Source of the DNA: Microbacterium karelineae
Lineage (GTDB): Bacteria; Actinomycetota; Actinomycetes; Actinomycetales; Microbacteriaceae
Direction of reading: 5' to 3'
Assembly: GCF_009745985.1 (NCBI RefSeq)
Contig: NZ_WFIX01000183.1
Coordinates: 37,135-101,134 of the forward strand
DNA length: 64,000 bases
Part shown: one piece after another, positions 26,247-37,093 of the stretch
Layout: every line of letters begins with the position of its first letter
How positions within the stretch are numbered: the first letter of the stretch is position 1
Position numbers and translations under genes: made by a program
The notes under the pieces: model-generated
Seen by the model: only the letters and a program-made list of their open reading frames with translations
What the model was told of the DNA's origin: nothing
Database searches by the model: none

Positions 26247-26949
26247 TCCGCCGATCGCGCCGCCGGTTCCCCCGGCGCCGCCGATGCCGCCGGCGCCCGT
26301 GCCGCCGGTGAACCCGGAGCCCGCGGCGCCGCCCGAGCCCGAGCCGTTCCAGGATCCCGCGTCCCCCGCGGCCATGCCGACGCCGCCGGAGTTCCCGCCG
26401 GCGCGCGAGCCGATCGCGGCGCCGCCCGCGCTCGACGACGGCACCTACTCGCACATTCGCGAGCCGCGTGGCGACGGGCTCGCCCTCGACGGCACGTGGC
26501 ACCAGATCTCGCCCCGATACGTGGTCTCGCAGCTGCTGCAGGAGATCCTCGGCGTCGTCGTGGTCGCGATCGTCGCGATCGTCGTGTTCATGATCGCCGA
26601 CCAGCCGTGGGTCTTCGGCATCGCCGGCATCATCGTCTTCTTCCAGCTCGTGAGCCTCGTGATCCTGCCGCGCCAGGCGAAGGCGCTCGGCTACATGCTC
26701 CGGGGCGACGACATCGTGTTCCGCAAGGGCATCCTCTGGCAGCGGATGGTCGCGGTTCCGTACGGACGCATGCAGCTGATCGACATCACGCACGGCCCCC
26801 TCGACCGGCTGTTCGGCGTCGCGAAGCTCAAGATGGTGACGGCGGCCGCCTCGACGGGCGTCGAGATCCCCGGCCTGTCGCAGGCCGCGGCCGACGCCCT
26901 GCGCGACACGCTCATCGAGGTCGCCGAGACGCGCAGGACGGGACTGTGA
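26197..26949 (+). CDS. PH-domain (YdbS-like) membrane protein
   Basis: The protein has 250 residues. The first 95 residues are Pro-rich and disordered. Two membrane segments follow (about 108-140 and 142-165), then a bacterial PH2 domain (GYMLRGDDIVFRKGILWQRMVAVPYGRMQLIDITHGPLDRLFG). YdbS/YdbT pairs occur together in many Gram-positive bacteria; in Bacillus they are linked to resistance to membrane-active compounds. The exact biochemical role is unknown. It overlaps DUF3180 by 50 nt upstream and the second PH protein by 4 nt downstream, so the two PH proteins are likely made as partners. Confidence 0.82.
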   Translation: MSESQTPQNPEQNPSTDPPIAPPVPPAPPMPPAPVPPVNPEPAAPPEPEPFQDPASPAAMPTPPEFPPAREPIAAPPALDDGTYSHIREPRGDGLALDGTWHQISPRYVVSQLLQEILGVVVVAIVAIVVFMIADQPWVFGIAGIIVFFQLVSLVILPRQAKALGYMLRGDDIVFRKGILWQRMVAVPYGRMQLIDITHGPLDRLFGVAKLKMVTAAASTGVEIPGLSQAAADALRDTLIEVAETRRTGL

Positions 26950-28616
26950 GCGCGGTTCCGCCTCCCGGCCAGCAGCCGGCGCCCGCACCGGTCCTGCCGT
27001 CGGGCGGATCCTCGAGCCTCGCCGACGGCGAGTGGCACCGCCTGCACCCCCTGACGCCGCTGTTCAAGGGCGGCCTCGTGATCCTCGTGGTGCTCGGCAT
27101 CATCATCGCGAACATGCGCGATCGCCTCATCTACCTGGCGATCCGCATCTTCGCGCCGGACGGGGCGATCGACGACGAGGGCGTGAACGGCGATCCCGTC
27201 ACCTGGGCGGTCGACTGGACGGTCGCCAACAACATGGTGCTGCTCGCCGGCGTCGCGCTGCTGCTGATCGTCGCCCTGATCGTCGCCGCCTACTGGGCGG
27301 TGTGGCGCTTCCACCAGTTCCGCATCACCGACGAGAACGTCGAGGTGCGCAAGGGCATCGTCTTCCGCTCGCAGCGCCGCGCCCCGCTCGACCGCGTGCA
27401 GGGCGTCAACCTCACGCGTCCGTTCCCGGCGCGCCTCATCGGCATGGGCAAGCTCACCCTCGAGGGAGCGGGCACGGGGGCCGACGTCGCCCTCGAGTTC
27501 CTCGCGACGAGCCGCGCCGAGCAGGTGCGCAGCGACATCCTGCGGCTCGCCTCGGGCGCGCGGCGGGCGAAAGCCGAGGCGCGCGAAGAGCGCGCGCCGG
27601 AGGGCGGCCGTCGGGAGGCGCGGCAGCGCCTCGTCGGCACGGTCAGCGAGGGCGTCTCGAGCATGATCGAGGGCGTCGACCAGGCCGACGTCGTCCCCGA
27701 GAGCGTCGTGCGGATCCCGATCGCGCGCCTCATCGGATCCCAGGCGGTCATGGCCGCGGTCTGGCTCCTGTTCTTCCTCGTCCTGATCGGCGCGGCCGTC
27801 ATCGGGCCGATCCTGGCGTTCGCGGACGGGCCCGAGAAGTGGGTCATCCTCGTCGGGGCGGGGCTCGGATCCGGCATCCCGATGATCTTCGCGACCATCG
27901 CCGTCATCTGGAGCGCGCTGCAGAAGGGCTTCCGCTTCTCGATCGCGCCGACGCCCGACGGCGTGCGGGTGTCGAGCGGTCTCCTCACGACCATCACCCG
28001 GACGATCCCGCCGGGGCGCGTGCACGCGGTCGAGGTCTCGCAGAGCATCCTGTGGCGCCCGTTCGGGTGGTGGAGCGTGCGCATCAACCGCATGGGCGGC
28101 ACGACGGCGGCGCAGCAGAGCAGCAGCCAGGCGCAGAACGCGGCGGTCATCCTCCCCGTCGGCACGCGCGCCGACGCCGAGCGGGTCGTCGCGCTGCTCC
28201 TGCCCGACGCGCCCGCACACGACACCGTCTTCGCATGGGAGCACGGGATCCTCGGGCCGCAGAAGCAGGATCCGTTCACGACGATCCCGCGGCGCGGCAT
28301 GCTCTGGCATCCGCTGCAGCGCCGCCGGCTCGGCGCGCGCGTCACGTCCTATGCGCTGCTGATGCGCCGCGGGCGCCTCGTGCGGCGGCTCGGCGTCTTC
28401 CCCCTCGCGCGCCTGCAGGGCGTGTCGCTGCGCCAGGGGCCGATCGCGCGCCTGCAGGGCCTCGCGGCGTTCCGCACCCACACGGTGCCGGGGCCGATCT
28501 CCGGATCCGTCAGCGCGCTCGACCGCGACGACGCGCAGCGTCTCGCCGATCTCGTCGGGCGCGGGGCCGTCGTGGCCGCCGCGTCCGACCACTCGCATCG
28601 CTGGGCCGAGGTCTGA
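26946..28616 (+). CDS. PH-domain (YdbT-like) membrane protein
   Basis: The protein has 556 residues from a GTG overlapping the previous stop. It has membrane segments near residues 42-60, 95-118, 268-293 and 298-322. There are at least two and probably three PH2 units: FRITDENVEVRKGIVFRSQRRAPLDRVQGVNL, FSIAPTPDGVRVSSGLLTTITRTIPPGRVHAVEV, and LMRRGRLVRRLGVFPLARLQGVSL. The repeated pattern of positively charged strand, then PxxRVQxV, is typical of YdbT. It is probably a membrane-associated partner of the preceding smaller PH protein; function is not known. Its stop codon shares a base with the next start. Confidence 0.82.
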   Translation: MSAVPPPGQQPAPAPVLPSGGSSSLADGEWHRLHPLTPLFKGGLVILVVLGIIIANMRDRLIYLAIRIFAPDGAIDDEGVNGDPVTWAVDWTVANNMVLLAGVALLLIVALIVAAYWAVWRFHQFRITDENVEVRKGIVFRSQRRAPLDRVQGVNLTRPFPARLIGMGKLTLEGAGTGADVALEFLATSRAEQVRSDILRLASGARRAKAEAREERAPEGGRREARQRLVGTVSEGVSSMIEGVDQADVVPESVVRIPIARLIGSQAVMAAVWLLFFLVLIGAAVIGPILAFADGPEKWVILVGAGLGSGIPMIFATIAVIWSALQKGFRFSIAPTPDGVRVSSGLLTTITRTIPPGRVHAVEVSQSILWRPFGWWSVRINRMGGTTAAQQSSSQAQNAAVILPVGTRADAERVVALLLPDAPAHDTVFAWEHGILGPQKQDPFTTIPRRGMLWHPLQRRRLGARVTSYALLMRRGRLVRRLGVFPLARLQGVSLRQGPIARLQGLAAFRTHTVPGPISGSVSALDRDDAQRLADLVGRGAVVAAASDHSHRWAEV

Positions 28617-29323
28617 TGCGGCGAGAGGGACGGCTCGGCGTCGGCATCGTCGGCGCGGGGCGCGTCGGGCCGGTCATCGGCGCGGCGCTCGCGGGGGCGG
28701 GGCACCAGATCACGGGCATCACGAGCGGATCCGACGACGAGCGCGCGGCGGCGGTCCTGGCGGGCGCGCCCGTGCTCGAGGCGCCCGAGGTGCTGCGCCG
28801 CAGCGAGCTCGTGATCGTCGCCGTGCCGCGCGAGCGTCTCGCGGCGGTCGTGCAGGGGCTCGCCGACGCGGGCCACTGGCAGATGGGGCAGCTCGTGCTG
28901 CACACCGACGCCGCGCACGGGATCGACGTGCTGCGCCCCGCTGCGGAGAAGGGCGCGATCCCGCTCGCGGTGCATCCGGCGATGACCTTCACCGGCACGT
29001 CGATCGACCTGCGGCAGCTCGCGGCGACCTACGCCGCCGTCACGGCGCCGGGGGCCGTGCTGCCGATCGCGCAGGCGCTCGCGGTCGAGCTCGGCTGCGA
29101 GCCCGTCGTCGTCGCGGAGGAGGATCGCGCGGCGTACGCCGAGGCGATCGAGACCGTCACGCAGTTCTCGCGTCAGATCGTGCAGCAGTCGACAGACCTG
29201 CTGCGGGGGATCGGCGTCGAGAACCCGGGCGGGTTCCTCTCGGCGCTCGTGCGCTCGACCGTCGACGAGGCCCTCGCCGAGGCGATCCCGGCGATCCCCG
29301 ACATCCCGCCCGAGCTCGAATAG
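28616..29323 (+). CDS. Rossmann-fold DUF2520 domain oxidoreductase-like protein
   Basis: The protein has 235 residues, with the ATG overlapping the preceding TGA by one base. The N-terminal nucleotide-binding motif is GIVGAGRVGPVIGAAL. HTDAAHG and AVHPAMTFTG, followed by a helical C-terminal domain (GIGVENPGGFLSALVRSTVDEAL), are characteristic of the Rossmann-like plus DUF2520 family. In other actinobacteria it is usually next to panC and may act on a pantothenate-related or other hydroxy acid substrate. No panC is visible here. NAD(P) binding is likely; the reaction is unknown. It ends the operon that began with ftsH or folE. Confidence 0.78.
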   Translation: MRREGRLGVGIVGAGRVGPVIGAALAGAGHQITGITSGSDDERAAAVLAGAPVLEAPEVLRRSELVIVAVPRERLAAVVQGLADAGHWQMGQLVLHTDAAHGIDVLRPAAEKGAIPLAVHPAMTFTGTSIDLRQLAATYAAVTAPGAVLPIAQALAVELGCEPVVVAEEDRAAYAEAIETVTQFSRQIVQQSTDLLRGIGVENPGGFLSALVRSTVDEALAEAIPAIPDIPPELE

Positions 29324-29378
29324 GGTCGCCAGAGAACGCCAGCAGCGGCACGCTCGGGCTGGCAGTTCTCGGCGACCC
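29323..29378 (+). terminator. Terminator between DUF2520 gene and lysS
   Basis: A long hairpin starting at the stop codon: GGGTCGCC, GAGAAC and GCCAGC pair in order with GCTGGC, GTTCTC and GGCGACCC, with single-base bulges and a loop of about 13 nt. Confidence 0.7.
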
Positions 29379-29439
29379 GAATCGACGGCGCCATAGACTG
29401 GGGCGAGCCTTTCCGCGACCCGAACTGAGGAACACCCAC

Positions 29440-30960
<1,521 letters not shown>

Positions 30961-31114
30961 CGGGCGGGGCACGTGCGCGTGTCCTGACCGTGACCTCCCC
31001 GCGACGGAGTCGTGACCGGATCGGATCCGGGCCGTGACCTGCGGAATCCCTTCGCGCGTTAGCGTCGGAAGCGGCTGGCGTCTGCTGGCCCGTTCGACAT
31101 GCGGAGGGATCACC

Positions 31115-31780
31115 ATGACCATCACACGAGCGCCGCGAACGCTCGCCATCCTCGCCGGCGCGATCCTGGCCGGCGCACTGACAGGCTGTTCGACGGGCGC
31201 CGAGCCGGCGGACGAGCCCGAGCCCGGAACCGAAGAGCCGTCGGAGGCGCCCGTCGACTCGGAGGAGCCGTCCGAGGAGCCGTCGGAGATGCCGGGCGCC
31301 GACCCGGCCGACCCCGGTACGTGGATCATCGCCGACGGCCGGATCGGGCCGATCGAGATCGGTGCGGACTTCTCCGAGACGCTGGGGGCGCTCCCCGACG
31401 ACTGGGTGAACGACGAGCAGTGCCCCTACATGGCGTACTGGAACGCACCGGAAGGCACCTACCTCGTGTCGTTCCGACACGACGAGATGTCCGACGACGG
31501 GTCCGTCGTCGCGGCCACGGTGGAGACGTGGGAGACCGAGCAGGCGGGGCCGCAGACGGCCGACGGCCTGGGCGTCGGCTCGACGCGCGACGATGTCGCG
31601 GCCGTACATCCGGACGCCGAGGAGGTGCCCGCACCGATCGGCGGCGGGATCTTCCTCGCGGTCGCTGCCGGTGATCCCGACGACGGTGCGCTGTTCTTCG
31701 AGTTCGCGGAGGACGGCGACACGGTCACGACGGTCACGGTCACGACGGACGATGTGCCGGCGTACGAGCCCTGCGCGTGA
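31115..31780 (+). CDS. Secreted lipoprotein, unknown function
   Basis: The protein has 221 residues; the ATG at 31115 has GGAGGG upstream. The signal peptide ends in a lipobox, LTGC with the lipidated Cys at residue 25. A Glu/Pro/Ser-rich linker (26-65) leads to a globular domain with several beta-like segments (GPIEIGADFSETL, FLAVAAGDPDDGALFFEF) and two Cys outside the lipobox (about residues 107 and 220) that might pair. The IGPIEIG...E segment is seen in small cell-envelope lipoproteins of actinobacteria, but I do not recognise a named family. It stands between lysS and a convergent DUF4192 gene. Confidence 0.75.
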   Translation: MTITRAPRTLAILAGAILAGALTGCSTGAEPADEPEPGTEEPSEAPVDSEEPSEEPSEMPGADPADPGTWIIADGRIGPIEIGADFSETLGALPDDWVNDEQCPYMAYWNAPEGTYLVSFRHDEMSDDGSVVAATVETWETEQAGPQTADGLGVGSTRDDVAAVHPDAEEVPAPIGGGIFLAVAAGDPDDGALFFEFAEDGDTVTTVTVTTDDVPAYEPCA

Positions 31781-31795
31781 CATGGCGGCGGCGCC

Positions 31796-32956
31796 TCAGC
31801 GGGCCGCCGCCGTCTCGGGCGCGGCGAGGCGCGCGGGCGGGAGCCCGAACGCCGCACCGCGTGCGTCGTAGGCCCAGGCGGGGAGGATCCCCTCGTTCGT
31901 CATCCCGGCGATGAGGCGCGGGAGCGTGCCTGCCGGATCGACCTCGATCGCCCGCGCCGCGTAGGCGGCCGCGTGCGTCGCGTTGCCGGTCGCCCACGAC
32001 AGCCAGGCGCAGACGGCGAGGCACACGCCGACGTGCGTGCGCGGCGCGCGGGCGGCGAGTTCGCGTACGAACTCGCGCGCCCGGCGCAGGCGATCGAGGC
32101 GGGGCCGCGGGCCCTCGCCCGCGAGGCGGACGGGGAAGTCGGGTTGGTCTGCCTCGCCGTCGAGCCACTGCCTCTGCCACGCGCAGGCGCGGGTCGCCTC
32201 GTCGACGGTTCCGGCCCACAGGGTCAGCACGACGTCCCGCAGGGCGGGGCTGCGGAGGATCCACATCCACGCGGCCGCGCGGGCCGCGGACGTCTTGCCC
32301 GCCTCCTCGGCGGGTGCCGCGAAGTAGGCGTACGGGTCGTCGTCGAAGGCGGCGAGCTCGGCGTCGATCTCGCGATCCGATGCGGCCGGGCGCGCGCCGC
32401 CCGTATGCCGACGGAACGCATCCTGCGGCAGCGCGGCGAGCGCGCCGAGGTGGCGGGCGACGCACTTCCGATCTCCGTCCTCGGCGGGCGGGAGCGCGAT
32501 GCCGTCGTCCTGTGCGCGCGCGACGGGTCGATCCGGCTCGGGGTCGGCGGCGGCGATGTCCGACAGAGCGCCGACATCGCCCGTCGCATACGGTGCCCAG
32601 CCGTCGGATCCGACGCACAGCTCGTCGACGACGCGCAGCCCGCACGCGTCGGCGCGATCGGCGACGGCCGCGACGAGATCCTCGTGCACGACACCCGTCC
32701 CGTCGCGTACCGGTCCATCGGTGTACACGACCGCGACGACGGCCTCGACATCCGGCAGGCGGAGGACGTGCCCGATCGCGGTGGCCGCCACCTGCTCGAC
32801 CTCGCCGGGGCGAGGCAGGTCGATGCGGAGCGCCCCGCACGTCGCACCCCCGACAAGGGGCACGAGGAGGAGGCTCTCGCGCGGGGTGTACCCGACGACG
32901 TGGGGCAGCAGGGCGAGGAGGTGGACGGAGGACGCGGCACGGATCTTCTGAGGCAT
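31796..32956 (-). CDS. DUF4192 domain protein
   Basis: The protein has 386 residues from the ATG at 32956. The opening VHLLALLPHVVGYTPRESLLLVPLVGG is diagnostic of DUF4192, a family confined largely to actinobacteria and of unknown function. The C-terminal third (ATGNATHAAAYAARAIEVDPAGTLPRLIAGM) resembles tetratricopeptide-like helices. No signal peptide or membrane segment is seen. It is convergent with the lipoprotein gene (15 bp) and divergent from a small membrane protein. The ribosome binding site is weak. Confidence 0.82.
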   Translation of the reverse strand: MPQKIRAASSVHLLALLPHVVGYTPRESLLLVPLVGGATCGALRIDLPRPGEVEQVAATAIGHVLRLPDVEAVVAVVYTDGPVRDGTGVVHEDLVAAVADRADACGLRVVDELCVGSDGWAPYATGDVGALSDIAAADPEPDRPVARAQDDGIALPPAEDGDRKCVARHLGALAALPQDAFRRHTGGARPAASDREIDAELAAFDDDPYAYFAAPAEEAGKTSAARAAAWMWILRSPALRDVVLTLWAGTVDEATRACAWQRQWLDGEADQPDFPVRLAGEGPRPRLDRLRRAREFVRELAARAPRTHVGVCLAVCAWLSWATGNATHAAAYAARAIEVDPAGTLPRLIAGMTNEGILPAWAYDARGAAFGLPPARLAAPETAAAR

Positions 32957-33094
32957 GCCCCGATGCTCGCGGGCGAGTGCCCCGCGCAGGCGATTGTCCA
33001 CAGGGCGGCTCGCGAACACCCGCCTGTGGACACGTTGACCCCCCGCTCCGCCGCACTCAGCCGTGCGCCAGAGGCACCGCCGTACAATGGCGGC

Positions 33095-33289
33095 GTGGAT
33101 GAGTTCTGGGTGGCAGCCGCGTGGTCGATCGCGCCGACGATCGTCATCGTCGTGCTCTTCTTCTGGATCCTCCGCAGCATCCTGACATTCGACCGCACCG
33201 AGCGTCGCGTCTACTCGAAGATCGAGGCGGAGGAGCGCGCGAAGCGCGCCCGGGCCGCAGCGGAAGCCGTATCCCCTCACACCAGCTGA
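33095..33289 (+). CDS. Small single-span membrane protein (64 aa)
   Basis: A GTG start at 33095 gives MDEFWVAAAWSIAPTIVIVVLFFWILRSIL, with one membrane helix (about 8-29), then a basic helical tail rich in Arg, Glu and Ala. It matches the general form of small actinobacterial membrane proteins of unknown function. No ribosome binding site is present. A -10-like TACAAT at 33083-33088 places the likely transcription start at or next to the GTG, so the mRNA may be leaderless. The cardiolipin synthase gene follows 47 bp later. Confidence 0.65.
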   Translation: MDEFWVAAAWSIAPTIVIVVLFFWILRSILTFDRTERRVYSKIEAEERAKRARAAAEAVSPHTS

Positions 33290-33336
33290 CCGTCCCCACG
33301 CCCTAGGCTGACGTCAGGGAGCGCGAAGGGGGAGCG

Positions 33337-34797
33337 GTGGACTGGTTCTCGTGGTCGGCGGTGTGGGCGGTGTTCGTCGTCGTCGTCGACATGACGATCC
33401 GCATCGCGGCGGTCATGTTCGTCCCGCCGGGGCGTCGGCCGACGTCGGCGATGGCCTGGCTGCTGCTCATCTTCTTCCTCCCCGTCCCCGGCGTGCTGCT
33501 GTTCCTCCTCATCGGGAATCCGCGCCTCCCGAAGAAGCGACGCGAGGTGCAGTCCGAGGTCAACGAGTTCCTGCGCGACGCGAACGAGCACCTCGAGCTC
33601 GGCACGCTGCTGCCGAACCCGCCCGAGTGGTTCGAGCAGATCGTGAAGATGAACCGCGAGCTCGGCGCCCTGCCGCTCTCCGGCGACAACGGGGCGCGCC
33701 TCATCTCGGGGTATCAGGAGAGCATCGACGCGATGACGGCGGCGATCCGTCAGGCTCAGCGATACGTGCACGTCGAGTTCTACATCCTGAAGGCCGACGC
33801 GGCCACAGATGACTTCTTCCGCGCGCTCGAGGAGGCGATCGAGCGCGGCGTGGCTGTGCGCGTGCTCATGGACCACTGGGCGAACCTCTCCAAGCCGCTG
33901 CACCGGCAGACGAAGGAGCGGCTCACGAGGATGGGCGCCGATTGGCGGTTCCTGCTTCCGCTCAAGCCTCTGTCTCGCAAGTTCCAGCGCCCCGACCTGC
34001 GCAACCACCGCAAGCTCGTCGTGGTCGACGGCGACGTGGCCTTCATCGGATCCCAGAACCTCACGGATCCGTCGTACAACGTGCCGAAGAACATCCGCCG
34101 CGGACTGCAGTGGGTCGACCTGATGGTGCGGCTCGACGGGCCGGTCGTGCGCTCGGTCGACGCCGTCTTCCTCACCGACTACTACAGCGAGACGGGCGAG
34201 ATCCCCCAGGGCATCGATCTCTCGGAGGAGATCCCCGGAACCGACGACTTCGACTGCCAGGTCGTGCCGTCGGGCCCCGGCTTCGAGAACGAGAACAACC
34301 TGCAGCTGTTCCTCAGCCTGCTCTACGCGGCGCAGGACAAGGCCATCATGGTGAGCCCGTACTTCGTGCCCGACGAGGCGCTGCTGCGCGCCGTCGCCGC
34401 CGCATGCACCCGGGGGGTGCGGGTCGACCTGTTCGTCAGCGAGACGAGCGACCAGGCGATCGTCTACCACGCGCAGCGTAGCTACTACGAGGACCTGCTG
34501 CGCATGGGCGTGCGGATCTGGATGTACGAGGCGCCGTACATCCTCCACACGAAGTCGCTCACGGTCGACGACGAGACCGCGGTCATCGGATCGAGCAACA
34601 TGGACATGCGCTCGTTCGGCCTCAACTTCGAGGTGTCGCTGCTCGTGCGCGGATCCGAGTTCGTCGACCAGGTGCGGGCGGTCGAAGACGACTATCGGGC
34701 GCGCAGCCGCGAGCTGACCCTCGAGGAGTGGGGGCGCCGGCCGCTCCGCAGCCGCGCGCTCGACAACCTCGCGCGCCTCACGAGCGCGCTGCAGTGA
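33337..34797 (+). CDS. cls: Cardiolipin synthase
   Basis: The protein has 486 residues from the GTG at 33337, with AGGGGGAG upstream. Two N-terminal membrane helices (about 5-28 and 38-58) are followed by two phospholipase-D domains. HKD motifs are complete: HRKLVVVD (H224, K226, D231) with FIGSQN, and HTKSLTVD (H404, K406, D411) with VIGSSN. It joins two phosphatidylglycerol molecules to cardiolipin at the membrane. Its last 20 bases overlap the 3' end of the convergent lipid kinase gene. Confidence 0.93.
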   Translation: MDWFSWSAVWAVFVVVVDMTIRIAAVMFVPPGRRPTSAMAWLLLIFFLPVPGVLLFLLIGNPRLPKKRREVQSEVNEFLRDANEHLELGTLLPNPPEWFEQIVKMNRELGALPLSGDNGARLISGYQESIDAMTAAIRQAQRYVHVEFYILKADAATDDFFRALEEAIERGVAVRVLMDHWANLSKPLHRQTKERLTRMGADWRFLLPLKPLSRKFQRPDLRNHRKLVVVDGDVAFIGSQNLTDPSYNVPKNIRRGLQWVDLMVRLDGPVVRSVDAVFLTDYYSETGEIPQGIDLSEEIPGTDDFDCQVVPSGPGFENENNLQLFLSLLYAAQDKAIMVSPYFVPDEALLRAVAAACTRGVRVDLFVSETSDQAIVYHAQRSYYEDLLRMGVRIWMYEAPYILHTKSLTVDDETAVIGSSNMDMRSFGLNFEVSLLVRGSEFVDQVRAVEDDYRARSRELTLEEWGRRPLRSRALDNLARLTSALQ

Positions 34798-35779
34798 GGG
34801 CGTGCCCGCGCGGCACCACGGCGCGAAGGGCGCCGCGGTCGATCTCGCAGCGGATCCGCGCGGCGTCGCCGTATTCGTCGCCGTCGAGCTCGACGGGGCG
34901 CGGCTCCGGGCTCGCGGCCTCGATGCGCTCGCCCGACAGATAGCGGATCGACTGATTGCGCGTGCGCTCGACGACCCGCCGCCCGAGGCGGGAGCGACGC
35001 AGCACCGAGTTGTCCCACCACAGCTTCCGCCACACGCCGAGCCAGCCGAACGGCCCGGCGGGCTGGATCAGCGCGACGTCGAGCAGCCCGTCGTCGATGC
35101 GCGCGCCCGGCACGAGGTCGATGCCGGCGGGCAGCGCGCCGCAGTTCGCGAACAGCACGCTGTGGACCTTCGCGGAGTGCAGCGACCGCCCCTCGAGCTG
35201 GTAGGCGATGCGGAACGGCGCCGACGCCGGCAGCGACCTCGCCGCCCCGTCGACGTACGCCACCCACCCCAGCTGCTTCTTCATCCGCGGGTTCGTGTTC
35301 GCGATCATGGCGGCGTCGAGCCCCATGCCCGCCATCACGACGAAGGCGTGCACCTCCTGCTCGCCCGACGCGCGCGTGATCGTCGCGACGCCGATGTCGA
35401 CGTCGAGGACGTCGCCGTCGAAGGCGGCGCGCACCATCGGATCCATCTCGAGCGGCAGCCGCAGATTGCGCGCGAGGAGGTTGCCCGTGCCGCTCGGCAC
35501 GATCGCGAGCGGCACACCGGATCCGCGCATCGCCTCCGAGACGGCGCGCACGGTGCCGTCTCCGCCCGCGACGAGCACGACGCTCGCGCCCGCCTCGAGC
35601 GCCCGGCGCGTCGCGCCCTGGCCCGGATCCTCGACGCTCGTCTCGACGAGAAGCGGCTCCGGCCATCCCGCCCGGGCGGATCCGTTCGCGACGGCCGCCT
35701 GCAGCGCGGCGACGCTCCGGACCTTCACGGGGTTGAACACGAGGGCGGCCCTGCCGTGTCCGTCGCGCCCATCGCCCAT
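34778..35779 (-). CDS. Diacylglycerol/sphingosine kinase-like lipid kinase
   Basis: The protein has 333 residues from the ATG at 35779. The DAGK catalytic domain is recognised by FNPVK near the start, VLVAGGDGTVRAVSEAM (nucleotide-binding GGDGT), IVPSGTGNLLARNL, and GMGLDAAMIA. The C-terminal beta domain contains DDGLLDVALI and the ELDGDEYG substrate-phosphate loop. It probably phosphorylates diacylglycerol or a related lipid for phospholipid recycling, which suits its place tail-to-tail with cardiolipin synthase. It is divergent from serS with 42 bp between starts. Confidence 0.88.
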   Translation of the reverse strand: MGDGRDGHGRAALVFNPVKVRSVAALQAAVANGSARAGWPEPLLVETSVEDPGQGATRRALEAGASVVLVAGGDGTVRAVSEAMRGSGVPLAIVPSGTGNLLARNLRLPLEMDPMVRAAFDGDVLDVDIGVATITRASGEQEVHAFVVMAGMGLDAAMIANTNPRMKKQLGWVAYVDGAARSLPASAPFRIAYQLEGRSLHSAKVHSVLFANCGALPAGIDLVPGARIDDGLLDVALIQPAGPFGWLGVWRKLWWDNSVLRRSRLGRRVVERTRNQSIRYLSGERIEAASPEPRPVELDGDEYGDAARIRCEIDRGALRAVVPRGHALTAARS

Positions 35780-35809
35780 GCGATCACTCTAGGACGGCGA
35801 GCGCGCGCA

Positions 35810-35815
35810 TACACT
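35810..35815 (+). promoter_or_regulatory. -10 box of a probably leaderless serS mRNA
   Basis: TACACT lies 6 bp before the serS GTG start. With normal spacing transcription would begin at or within a base of the start codon. No -35 consensus is obvious. Confidence 0.5.
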
Positions 35816-35821
35816 TGACGA

Positions 35822-37093
35822 GTGATCGATCCCGTACTTCTCCGTGAGAATCCCGAGGCCGTCAAGCTGTCGCAGGTCGCGCGCGGCAGCTCGCCCGACA
35901 CGGTCGACGCCGCGATCGTCGCGGAGGTGTCCCGCCGCGAGGCCCTGACGGCGTTCGAGGAGCTGCGCGCCGAGCAGAACGCGTTCGGGAAGACGGTCGC
36001 GAAGGCGCCGAAGGAGGACAAGCCCGCGCTCGTCGCGCAGGCGAAGCAGCTCGCGCAGCGGGTCAAGGAGGCGCAGGCGGCGTCAGCCGAGGCCGAGCAG
36101 GCCTATCGCGTCGCCGTCGACCGCATCGAGAACATCGTCATCGACGGCGTCCCCGCCGGCGGCGAGGAGAACTTCGTCACGCTGCGCGAGGTCGGCGAGA
36201 TCCCGTCGTTCGACTTCACCCCGCGCGACCACCTCGAGCTGGGCGAGATGCTCGGCGCGATCGACATGGAGCGCGGCGCGAAGGTGTCCGGCGCGCGCTT
36301 CTACTTCCTCAAGGGCGTCGGCGCGCGGCTCGAGCTCGCGCTCATGAACTACGCGCTGGCCACGGCGCTCGAGAACGACTTCACGCCGATGATCACTCCG
36401 ACACTCGTGCGGCCCGACGTCATGGCCGGCACCGGCTTCCTCGGCCAGCACTCGGACGAGATCTATCACCTCGAAGAAGACGACCTCTACCTCGTCGGCA
36501 CGAGCGAGGTCGCGCTCGCGGGATACCACCAGGACGAGATCCTCACCTTCCCCGAGAGCGGATCCATCAAGTACGCCGGCTGGTCGACCTGCTACCGGCG
36601 CGAGGCGGGTTCGCACGGCAAGGACACCCGCGGCATCATCCGCGTGCACCAGTTCAACAAGCTCGAGATGTTCGTCTACTGCGACCCGGCACAGGCCGAG
36701 CAGGAGCACGAGCGCCTGCTCGCGCTCGAGGAGCGCATGCTGTCGTCGCTCGGGCTCGCGTATCGCGTGATCGACGTCGCGGCGGGGGATCTCGGATCCA
36801 GCGCCGCGCGCAAGTTCGACACGGAGGCATGGGTGCCGACGCAGGGCGCGTACCGCGAGCTCACCTCGACGTCGAACTGCACGACGTACCAGGCGCGCCG
36901 CCTCGACATCCGGCACCGGCCGGAGGGTGGCGGGAAGACGCAGCCCGTCGCGACGCTCAACGGCACGCTCGCGACGACGCGCTGGATCGTCGCACTGCTC
37001 GAGACGCATCAGCAGGCCGACGGATCCGTCGTCGTGCCCGCGCCTCTGCGGCCGTACCTCGGCGGCCTCGAGGTCCTGGAGCCCGTTCGATGA
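35822..37093 (+). CDS. serS: Seryl-tRNA synthetase
   Basis: The protein has 423 residues, starting GTG-ATC-GAT ([12 protein letters not shown]), the usual N-terminus. The long antiparallel coiled coil that binds the tRNA-Ser variable arm spans about residues 30-105. The class II core follows, with [16 protein letters not shown], motif 2 [22 protein letters not shown] (from about 257), and motif 3 [18 protein letters not shown]. There is no ribosome binding site; the -10 box immediately upstream suggests a leaderless message. The next gene overlaps by 4 nt. Confidence 0.97.
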   Translation: MIDPVLLRENPEAVKLSQVARGSSPDTVDAAIVAEVSRREALTAFEELRAEQNAFGKTVAKAPKEDKPALVAQAKQLAQRVKEAQAASAEAEQAYRVAVDRIENIVIDGVPAGGEENFVTLREVGEIPSFDFTPRDHLELGEMLGAIDMERGAKVSGARFYFLKGVGARLELALMNYALATALENDFTPMITPTLVRPDVMAGTGFLGQHSDEIYHLEEDDLYLVGTSEVALAGYHQDEILTFPESGSIKYAGWSTCYRREAGSHGKDTRGIIRVHQFNKLEMFVYCDPAQAEQEHERLLALEERMLSSLGLAYRVIDVAAGDLGSSAARKFDTEAWVPTQGAYRELTSTSNCTTYQARRLDIRHRPEGGGKTQPVATLNGTLATTRWIVALLETHQQADGSVVVPAPLRPYLGGLEVLEPVR

